Origin: Bremerella sp. TYQ1
Lineage (GTDB): Bacteria > Planctomycetota > Planctomycetia > Pirellulales > Pirellulaceae
Length of the DNA: 64,000 bases
Direction: 5' to 3'
Assembly: GCF_020150455.1 (NCBI RefSeq)
Contig: NZ_CP083740.1
Coordinates: 3,286,001-3,350,000, forward strand
The notes beneath the pieces were generated by a model. That model was not told the DNA's origin. It saw only the letters and a list, made by a program, of their open reading frames with translations, and did no database searches. This document shows, piece after piece, positions 51,201 to 60,000 of the stretch; positions within the stretch are counted from its first letter, which is position 1, and the number at the start of each line of letters is the position of its first letter. The translations under genes and the position numbers were made by a program.

Positions 51201-53806
51201 GTAGCGTTGTCGGTCGGATAGACATCGACGCCGCCATTTTGCGTGCCGATGGCGGTCCATTTACCATCTGGCGAAATAGCAACCGCGCTGCCGATATGCT
51301 TCAGCGGAATGTGTGGGATATCGGGATGGCAAAGATACGCCAGGTGCTTCCATTCCCAGCCGCGGAATTCGGTTGGAACGCCTTCCAGTAGATTCAGCGC
51401 CGAGGAAATATCGTTCGACTCGACTTTCGATTGTGCCAGACCGACCGAGGCGAACATACCGGCGAACTTAGCGCGATTGCGTTCTCGTTCGACGGTAACG
51501 AGGGCGGTTTTCAGACTGTCCCGCTGCTTTTCGAGCTCGCTGTTTTGCTTGCGGATGGTGCTCGCATTCATTTCGAGCGTCGAGTTGGCATTGGTCAGCT
51601 CAGAGTTTGCTTTGTCGAGATCGGAGTAGGCAACTTTCAATGCGTCGCGTTCGGTCGCGAGATCCTCGGCAAGATCTTCTGCTTTCTGGCGGGCCTGTTG
51701 CGCGTCGTCACGCTGCTTGGTTGCTTCCTGTTCGGCGGCGATGGCGATGTCGGCAGCCTCTTCCGCTTTCTGGTACAAGCCATTGATGATGAATAAGCCG
51801 ATCCCAGCACCGACGAGTGCGAACAGCAGCGAACCAACCGCCACATAACGGGCCATCTTGGCGTTGCGCGATGTCCGTTCGGCGTTGGCTTTCGCCGCGG
51901 TAAGCTCTTGATAGATGGGGGCTTCGTCCGGATCGGCGGGGCTGACCAACTGCAGACCCAAGTCGTAGTCCGCTTTCTTCAGCGCGCACTTGGCGTACTC
52001 TTGGCGGGCTTCCTTGATCCCGCGATCGGCGGCGTCGTTCTCGCTCCAAAGCTTCAGCGCGTCCTCGAAGCCGAACATCGCGCGGGAGAACAGCTCGTAG
52101 TTTTCGGTTTCCTTCGCCGTCTTGAGTTCCTGCTGGGCCGTGTTGGTCAGCTCGATACTTTGCGCGGTCGATTGATACTTGCGAACTTCTTCCTGTAACA
52201 GGGCGACGGAGTTGAATCGCAGCTTGGGGGAAGTCGCCATCGCTTTCAACGCGATGTTCTTCAAGCGGCTGGTCGACTCGGAACGAACGATCACATTCTG
52301 AGCCGCCGCGACAAGACACTCCGTAATCGAAGATGCCGCATGGGGTGGAAAGCCGGTGACGATTTCGTACAGCATCGCCCCGAGCAAGTAGATATCGCTA
52401 CACTTCCCGATGCGGTCGAGCGGCCCCTTCGCCATCTCAGGCGACATATAAGCTGGAGTGCCCCCCATGGTGAACTCTTCTTTGCGGTTTAAGTCGACCG
52501 CGAGCCCCCAGTCCATCACCAGCACTTCGCCATACTCGCCGAGCATGACGTTCTCAGGTTTAAGATCGCGATGGATGACGTTCTTCGAATGGGCAAACGC
52601 GACGGCGTCGGCCACTTTCATGAAGATCTCGAGGTTCTCCGCTTCGCTTTTGCTGCGGATGACTTTGTGCCATTCGGTACCGGTAACGCACTTCATCGAA
52701 TAGAAGAGCGTGCCATCTTCGGTTTGGCCCAGTTCGTGAATCGGCACGATGTTCGGGTGATCGAGCACGCCGGTGATGACCGCTTCGCTAAGGAACTTCG
52801 CGCGGTCATCGTCTCGCTGGCCGATATCGCGTTTCAACGTCTTTACCGCGACGCGACGACGCAGCGACTTTTGCTTGGCCGCATAGACAACGCCCATCCC
52901 CCCTTTGCCCAGTTGGTTGATGATCGCGTAGTCGGAACCTTCTTCCTGATCGGAAAGCACGCGGCGACGCAGATCGACCCCCAACTCTTTCGCTTTGCTG
53001 ACCGTTGCGGTACGCATTGTCTGCATGGGCGAGCCTTCTCCGGTTCCCCAAAACTTTTTCACCGCGCTGGGCGACAAAGGCTTGGAACCGAAGGTGACCA
53101 TCAAGTCGTCTTCGCTCTCGGGACCGTTGGCGTCGTGAATGTCGATCGTTTGCTGGTTGTCGTCGGTAACTTGAAACGCCAGCGTCTGTGAGTTCCGGTT
53201 GTTGCCGGCCGGAGGCATGTCGTCCAAGTCGAGCGTCTGCATCGAGTCAGGCGAACCACTCGGCGGAAGATCGATCGTTTGATTGGTGTCGACGCCTGAG
53301 GGTGGGCCATGATCGAGATCGAGCGTTTGGCTCGGATCGCCTCCCTGGAGCAGCTTGTCCGGTACAACCGTGGCGGACGTGTCGTCTTCGCCAAACTGGA
53401 TGGTTTGATCGACTTGCTCGTGCTTCGCTCCCATGAACTCGCTGCCGACGTCGGCCGCGTCTGGAAGGTCGATCGTTTGATTGACATCTTCCTGCGGAGT
53501 CTCTTCCGAGTCATCCAACTGCAGCGTCTGTCCTGCCGAGGCCTTTTCGGCGGCATTGTCTGAGTCGGCCTTGTCTGAGTCGATATTGTCAGAGGGCTCG
53601 ATCGCCAGCGCGTCGTCGTCATCCCAATCGTGATCGCCGGCATTCAGCGTGGAAGAATTATCAGCATCGGCAGGCGAGTCACCCCCAGATTGTTGGGCGT
53701 CGACCCCTTCCTTGCCCCACTTGGCATCGCAATAGGGACAGAAGCCAGCCGATTGCTGAAAGTCTGGAAGTTCGGCGTGACAGCTCGGGCACTTGAAAGT
53801 CGACAT
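48293..53806 (-). CDS. Very large membrane Ser/Thr protein kinase with WD40 propellers and QT[I/L] repeat tail
   Basis: 1,837 residues. Zinc-ribbon-like head (Cys6, Cys9, Cys23, Cys26), then an acidic disordered stretch (~30-290) with eight QT[I/L] motifs. Hanks kinase domain ~293-560: GKGGMGVVYA (~300), VAVK, HRDLKPEN (~411), DWG instead of DFG, TPAYMSPEMA. Helical region, one TM helix (~649-675), coiled coil (~680-800) and a long set of WD40 repeats (~820-1837; for example LSGHSTDVTGAAFSANGDRLVTG). This is a known planctomycete kinase architecture. The ATG at 53806 precedes the zinc ribbon; the frame opens 16 codons earlier. Adjacent to the second FHA gene and converging on hcp-vgrG-PAAR, it may phosphorylate T6SS parts, as PpkA does in Pseudomonas (inference). 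Confidence 0.88.
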   Translation of the reverse strand: MSTFKCPSCHAELPDFQQSAGFCPYCDAKWGKEGVDAQQSGGDSPADADNSSTLNAGDHDWDDDDALAIEPSDNIDSDKADSDNAAEKASAGQTLQLDDSEETPQEDVNQTIDLPDAADVGSEFMGAKHEQVDQTIQFGEDDTSATVVPDKLLQGGDPSQTLDLDHGPPSGVDTNQTIDLPPSGSPDSMQTLDLDDMPPAGNNRNSQTLAFQVTDDNQQTIDIHDANGPESEDDLMVTFGSKPLSPSAVKKFWGTGEGSPMQTMRTATVSKAKELGVDLRRRVLSDQEEGSDYAIINQLGKGGMGVVYAAKQKSLRRRVAVKTLKRDIGQRDDDRAKFLSEAVITGVLDHPNIVPIHELGQTEDGTLFYSMKCVTGTEWHKVIRSKSEAENLEIFMKVADAVAFAHSKNVIHRDLKPENVMLGEYGEVLVMDWGLAVDLNRKEEFTMGGTPAYMSPEMAKGPLDRIGKCSDIYLLGAMLYEIVTGFPPHAASSITECLVAAAQNVIVRSESTSRLKNIALKAMATSPKLRFNSVALLQEEVRKYQSTAQSIELTNTAQQELKTAKETENYELFSRAMFGFEDALKLWSENDAADRGIKEARQEYAKCALKKADYDLGLQLVSPADPDEAPIYQELTAAKANAERTSRNAKMARYVAVGSLLFALVGAGIGLFIINGLYQKAEEAADIAIAAEQEATKQRDDAQQARQKAEDLAEDLATERDALKVAYSDLDKANSELTNANSTLEMNASTIRKQNSELEKQRDSLKTALVTVERERNRAKFAGMFASVGLAQSKVESNDISSALNLLEGVPTEFRGWEWKHLAYLCHPDIPHIPLKHIGSAVAISPDGKWTAIGTQNGGVDVYPTDNATAPGTQPNHLNLLDARITALQFSNDGKQLWIGTDNTQKLLQVWNMQGEPRPIPLNGLNEFSTFPEVSAIQFTPGSNPEALLAVGGRCYRMNASTFAGRPTINVANVYDLAISPDGQQYAHSQEWQGEYRVKRLSVVDGNKEIAELQLSDRATHCEYVANDLVAIASADGSLNLWGGPENRYETVFTMPAQINDMQFDAGRNLLSVALADSSLKLFQFNPATRRLSEAKTLRGHQASVLGCALHPGKPLLVSASEDETARFWDYQSYQDQREVDLPNSVLWAGFSDDGNRFVTGDQSGRAQIWNSKATSAKPLVELVIGDWTGQNIAQRSASTPLGDGKHVLSADSDVGLAVWDIASQRIVWQRKTLSQSYQVAAIPQTDHFVYVDVERDENENETTILRGATATGQSLFDVETLVEAKQVLDLAVAPSGKLLAVRSPNGIRIYPMPQKGDKELAKEIWSSDSGPVLQMEFRSDDVILLGYHPGQENPRLSVVNFKTGQVVHDFPKEAGGLRYLHFTVSPDRNHVALAFTNYSGTQNDAPQAISGHLSLYNLDQPDKPIGSVTCSGVAAYPAISADNQAVYFVQQHSLGDRDIGQWKVGQNKTEILTFSRKGIDTAGTGSREVSQVDFIPGKPNDILVSFSNRDMEEWDLAKQKSLARMAPSRAVVFCDFYQNDQQVVTAHVDGLVRLWDAASGTLLHQFDADYQAVEAAALSGDLLAVGGSAGKIDIIDLGQKVVTRSLPIDGASIDALAWAAQDGKPILMVATSQITPDADNGEHRVGQLQLISATDWTPLGQPFAQHPGRYHSLTVSQKGDRFAATSSDKGVRLWTDAQVTDLAATEPKILSGHSTDVTGAAFSANGDRLVTGSFDGSLTVWFVDRPVRPEAGMEEGAVPEQGELHIQQFVPLKGHRKEISSIAFSPDSSMLLTSSLDRSAILWFTTDLPGNLAIDAEGESPTKREVVSSMQPEVTR

Positions 53807-53951
53807 GTTGCAAAAATCCCCCGCGAACTCGCGTGCACCACGACTCTCACCCATACCACTACGAGCAATTGGCGACGCGCCTATTCGATCCTAACTCATC
53901 CTCACCAGTTGTGGGGAAGTGGATCGCCAAGAACCAACGATAATAACGCGC

Positions 53952-53983
53952 CGCGAGTCGGTTCCCAAGGAATCCGACTCGCG
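53952..53983 (-). terminator. Stem-loop after the giant LEPR gene (possible terminator)
   Basis: CGCGAGTCGG (53952-53961) pairs perfectly with CCGACTCGCG (53974-53983), loop of 12, 23 bases beyond the minus-strand stop of the LEPR gene. Only a weak T-containing stretch (GCGCGTTATTATC) follows on the minus strand, so termination is likely but may be incomplete. Confidence 0.55.
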
Positions 53984-54005
53984 AGAAGGCATGATTTTTA
54001 GACCT

Positions 54006-57000
54006 TTAATCAAGCCATTGACGAACGCGACGCTGGAGACGGTTGAGCGGTGCCGGACCAAGATCGTTTTCCGCTTCCTGATTTGGCGAAGCATCGTCGG
54101 CAGCTTCTTCTTCGTCGCGGCGAGCTTGGGCGCCAACGGCCGCCATCAATGCGGCTCCGCCCACCATCGCGTTTTGCAGGCCATCACGAGCCGCGAGACG
54201 CTTGGCCCGCAGGCGATCGGTCACGCGATCGATCGCTTGCAGATCGACCTGACTGACACGTTGGAAGACGATGTCCTGTTCGCTCGGCAGCACATCGCCG
54301 GAAGATTCTTCCCCTTCGGCAGAAGGTACCGAGAACGCATCGGCATCGCTTTCAGCAGAGACTCCGGGGAACCATTTGTCGTACTCGCGTGCCCAAACTT
54401 CCTCGGCGGAAAGCTGCGACTGAGTTCGTTCCACCGCGGCGAGCTCGGCGGCACTCGGCGAGATTGGCTTGGTCGAACGGCTGAACAAGTCGAACGGATC
54501 TGGTCGGTCCTGCTTCCAATAGAAATGCTCTTCCGGTACTTCCGAGCCAGGATAAAGGATCTCGATCTTGTACAGCCCCGGCGGGAACTGATCGCCGTTC
54601 TGGATATACTCCTTCACCGCGTCGAGCGTCATGAAGTCGTCGTCCAACTCGATCTCTTCGCCGATCTCCATAAAATCGCTCGGATCGACTTGAACCACCG
54701 TAACGCCGTCGATCTGCGTTGCGACACGTGTATCGTCCGCAATCTCTGTCAGCGCTGCGTACGGAGTGACGCTTGGCTCTTGGATGATGATCGGCGTTAC
54801 GTACGGATTTTGCGGCGGTACAAACTCCGGCATCTCCGGCACAAAGTCGATCGGCGTCAGGAAGAAGATGTTGAACGTATCGACGACCACGCTCAAGTTG
54901 TTGAACGTCGTATCGTTGACGACCGACTCGAACAAGTTGATCTGTGGGCTGTTGAACGCATTGAGCGTGACCGTGGTGAAGGCGTTTGTCGTCGCGAATT
55001 CCCACGGAATGGCATGCTGCAGAGCCGTATCGGCGTTGATCAAGTCGGCGAAGGTAAAGACCTGCAGCCCCGTGCCGTCTCCGAAATCCATCGTGATCTC
55101 GAAGTCCATTTCATTGGTGCCGCCAGGCTGGCCAAGCATGTCGACCACGATGGTAGCCAGCGAATCGACAGTAGTCTGCGTTGGCAGTACGTAGGTATCG
55201 GAATTCCCAGGGATTCGCGAATAAACAGGGCCATCATTCGTCGGCGGAGCTGTATTGTCGATTTCATACGGGCTGACCGGATTGTCGACAAATGGTTCGA
55301 TCGTGGTGACCGCCGCCAACGCAGCCGCGATGTCCGGATTCGTTCCCGCGGTGACAATCAACGCGTAGTTCGTGGTGATCTCGACTTGTCCCTGGGCCAG
55401 CGCCGTGATGACACCATTGTTGGCCAAACCAACGATCGCTCCGGCCGGGGCCGCACCACCAAATGTTAAGTCAGCTCCCGCACCCACCGCACGCAGAAAG
55501 ACGTCGCCGGCCATGCCGCCATATGTCCGTAATCCATCGACCGAACTGATCCCCCCGACCACGTCAGAGACCGTATCGATCAGCAGATCGCCGTTGTTGC
55601 GAACGACGATCGAATAGTCTTCGCCGACCGCTGCGTCGAACCCGGTTGCTCTCGCCGGAGCGGCAAACGCGTCGCTATTTTGATCTGGCAGAAACGGATC
55701 GATCGCGTCGGTCGTCAGCGTCGACTTCGTCATGAAACCGCTGTCGCTATTGATCGCGGTCACTCCGGCCGTGGCCAGCGACAACGCACTGCCCGGGGTG
55801 ACGTTCAGCGTGGTCTGGCCGACACCTCCAGCACTTGCCGCCAGCGTATCAATCGAGGCGTTGGTGATCAGGATCGCGCCGTCTGCGACAAGCAACGCAT
55901 TGGTCATTTCGACCTGGGTGAAGTTGCTGTCGGAATGGATGTCGTTGACTTGAATCAGGTGACCGCCGGTCTGGATGGCAGCGGTTCCGCTAACGGTGGT
56001 GCCATCGACGATGGAAAGGGCCGTGTTGTTAGGATCGGCTCCGTTGAAGTCGGACATCTCAACGATCGAAGCGTTGTCGGCGACCATGTAAAGAATTCGC
56101 AGGTCAACCTCTGAACCGGCCGCGTTACCGAGGTCGACGTTCGTCGCGAAGAAGCTGGCCAGATCGGCCACGGTCAGCTTCGCATCGGCCAGCGTGACAA
56201 TGTTGCCGGTCGAATTGAGGACTGCCGTTTGGGCAAAGTTCTCGACTTCGACCATGCAAATCTCGCCACTCTTGAGCTGCATCGTCGAGTCTTCAGCGAT
56301 CGTTACATGCCCTGTCGCACCGACAGCGTTGAACGTGATTGAATCGAAGTTCACGATGGCCGCCGAGTTTTCGCCACGGTCGATCGAGTCGATCGCCTTC
56401 GAGACGACGCCAACTTCAATCTCGCCAGTGCGAGCAACAAACGTGGCATGCCCGGTGACGTTTAAGTTGTGCCCGAACATACTTGCGAGGTGGATTTCAT
56501 TCGCGACAAACGTGGCCGCATTGCCCACGGCAACCGAAGCGGACTGCTGTATGTCGCCGCCAGATTCGATCGACAGATCGCCCATGATCTTGATCTGTGG
56601 CAGCGTCACTAGCGGGGCCTGGGTAAACTTGAGGGTCAAGTCGGTGATCGTTCCGGCTGGCAAAATCGCAGTCAAGTCGCCGGTCGGAATATCTGCCGCT
56701 GCATTGATGTTGAGGATCTCGAAGTTCAACAGGTTGGCTGGAACCGCAACGGTCAGATTGACATCGGCTGAAAGGTCGTTGCCATCGGTCGGATCGAGAT
56801 CCAAGCAGACGTCCGTGTCGCCATCGTTAAGCAGCGTGATCGACCCAGCCGCAGTCAGGGTCAAATCGGTCTTCGTTTCAATCGTCAGCAGCGTATCTTC
56901 CTGCTGCGAAATATCGCCCCCAGCGCTGATAGTGAGCGTTTTCGTTTCGATGTTGGCAACTTCGACGGTCGACATGTTCGACGTCAGTGTCACCGTCGTT

Positions 57001-60000
57001 TCCGAATCAATGGTCGTTAATGGATTCGCATTAATTGCCAATTCCGCGGTCGCGGTGAGATCGGTTGTGTTGATGTCACCGAGTGTGATCGACTCGGTAT
57101 TCGAGGTGAGTTCGACCGAAGTCAATGCATCGATGGTCGTTGCGGTCTGCGTATCGATGGCGAGCTCGGCTTCCGCTTTGAGCACTTTCGTTTCGATATC
57201 ATGCAGCGTGATGCCACCCATCTTCGAGGTAAGCGTCACCGATTCTTCCGCATCAAGCGTCGTGCCAAGGTTGGAATCGACATCGAGCTGAGCCGTTGCG
57301 GTCAGATCGGTCGTGTTGATGTCACCGAGTGTGATCGACTGGGTGTGCGACGTAAGATCGACCGAAGTCAATGCATCGATGGTCGTCGAGGCCTGCGTAT
57401 CGATGGCGAGTTCGGCTTCCACCAACAGCACTTTCGTTTCGATATCGTGTAGCGTGATGCCCCCCTTTATCGAGGTGAGCGTCACCGTTTCTTCCGCATC
57501 AAGCGTCGTACCGAGATTGGAATCGATATCAAGCTGAGCCGTTGCCGTCAGGTCGGTCGTGTTGATGTCACCGAGTGTGATCGACTGCGTGTTGGATGTA
57601 AGATCGACCGAAGTGGTGGCGTTCACCGTGGTGGCGAGATCGGTTTCGATCGCTTGCTCGGCGACGACCGTCAGCTTGTCGGTCATGATATCGCCGAGCG
57701 TGACGGTGCTTGTCTCGGAAGTCAGGTCGACCGAATCGGCGGTATTGATCGACGTGCCGCCCATTTGCGAGATGGCCCCGACGGCATCGACGTCGAGGCT
57801 TGCTCCCTGGACATCGTGAATCAGTAACGCTCCGGCATCGTCGTTGACGATGATATCGCCTACGTCAGTCGTGATCGCATCTTCGCTGGTCGCGGTGAAC
57901 TCGACGAACTCGTTGCCAACTTCCGACAGATCGATCTTGCCGCCGGTGCTGTTGGTGAATGTCGAAAGTCCGGTCGTGTCGATGGTTGTCGCGGCCAACT
58001 GGCTGATATCGACCACCATGTCGTCGTCGACATCATCGGCGGTGACGGTGAGATCATTCGCGACGATATTCTTCAGCACCAGGCCGTCGTAGTCGTCGGT
58101 GATCGTCACGTTGCCGCGGGTCATACCGTCGACCGACGTAACTTCGATCATGGCGATCTTGTTCATCGCGTTGGACAGATCGACATCACCCCCAGTCGTA
58201 TTCGTGATGGTGATCATCGAAGTAACATCGAGCGTCTGCCCACCGTTCTGGGAAACGCCAACGACGTCGGCCGTGTCGTTGATGGTGGCGGTCAGATTCG
58301 CGGCGATAATATTGTTAAATACGAGTCCGTCTTCTTCGTCGACAAGCGTGACATCACCACGCGTCACCCCCTTCTGTGTCGTGACTCCGATCTCGTTGAA
58401 CAAGTTGCCTGCGTTGGCGAGCGTAACGTTGCCGCCGGTGTTGTTGGTAATGGTCGTCGTGCTGCTTACGGCCACCGAAGTCGCCATCAACTGCGTGACG
58501 TCGACCGTATCGATGGTATCGTTCACCGTCACCGAAAGGTTTTCCGCGATGATATCCTTCAGCACGATTCCGCCATCGGCGTCAACAATCGTCACGTCTC
58601 CGGCCGTAGTGGCTCCGGTGCCCGTAACGCCGATGGAATTAAACTCGTTCGCGGCGGCCGACAGATCGACGTTTTCTCCTGTCCCGACGGTGACGGTCGT
58701 CATGTCGGTGATCTTGAGCGAAGTCATCGCAGCCTGATCGACCGCTCCGCCAGATGTCACCGTCAGCGTCGTCGCCGCGACACTTCCCAGCGTCATGGCA
58801 CCGCCTGAGATCAGTTCAACGCTCGGGGAAACGATGTCCTCGAAGGAAAGCGTGCTTTCGGCATCAAGCTTAACCGACGTGGTGGCATCGATCGTGGTTC
58901 CGGCCATTTGCGTGATGGTGCCAGCCATCCCATCCGCTTCCACTTCCAGCACGTCGGCTTGGATGTTCTTAAGCACGATCCCGTCGGCACTATCGAAGAA
59001 CTTCACTTCGCCGGCATAGTCGACAAGTCCATCGTTGACCGAGATAGAACCGAAGTTGTTCCCTGGCTGAAGCAGCGTTACATCGACTCCAGCTCCGACC
59101 TCAATCGTAGTCATGCCAGAAACTTGTAGCGAGCCTTCGGCTTGGGTGATGGCGTCGCCAGAAATAAGCGTAAGCATCGGCGTGGTAATATCGCCAAGCG
59201 CGATCGTGGTGCCCGCGTCCAAGCTGGCCGAAGTATCCGCATCAATCGACGTACCAGTTGCCTGCGAAATGGCAGCCACTGCCGTCGCAGTGAGCTTATC
59301 GGCATCGATATCGCCAAGGACCAGGCTATTCCCGTCCGATATTTCGACTTCACCGGCCGTGCTCGCTCCCGTCACGGAAACGGCTCCCGTAAAATCGTTG
59401 GCGGCTTTATTGAGCAGTACGTCGAAGGTTCCCGCTACCGTCGCGAGAGTCGTTCCTTCAATATCGAGTGCCGTCCCCATGGCCTGAGTGATGTTGCCGG
59501 TGGTAGCTTCCAACTGAAGCATATCGGCCTCGATGTTGCCTAGCAGCAGCGTATCGGCATCCAGGATCTTTACCGTCGCAGGCGTTCCGCCATCAGAACT
59601 AACGCTGACCGCTCCGGTGAAGTCGTTGCCGGCATTGAACAGCGTGACGTCCTTACCGTCGCCAGCCTTCACAGTCGTGATACCGCCGATGTCGAGCGTT
59701 GTCATCGCCTGCTGCGCGACACCGGCCTGTGAATCGACAGTCAGATTAAGCGTTTGTACGTTTCCAAGCGTGATGCCAGGGTCGGTGGCCGCTCCGTTCT
59801 GGACGAACTTGGCCGATGTGGCCGCTTGGGCCAGCGTTCCTGTCGCGAAGGAAATTTCTTCGAGCGCGGTGACCGTCAACGCATCGGTAGAAATCGCACC
59901 AACGGTAACGCTCTTTTGATTCGAGGTGATGTCGGCCGAGGTTGTCGCCGTGATCGAGGTGCCGGTTTCCTGAGAAATCGATGCCCCGGCGGTTGCAATC

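Noticed and set aside
53919..57291. Long plus-strand frames (516 and 365 codons) antisense to the LEPR gene
   Set aside because: Composition is Arg/Ser/Val-rich, as expected from the complement of Thr/Asp/Val-rich repeats; no ribosome-binding site or motif. Shadows of the giant gene.
57067..57640. Direct repeats that might suggest a CRISPR array
   Set aside because: The units are 246 bases, adjacent, without spacers, and in frame with the LEPR coding sequence.
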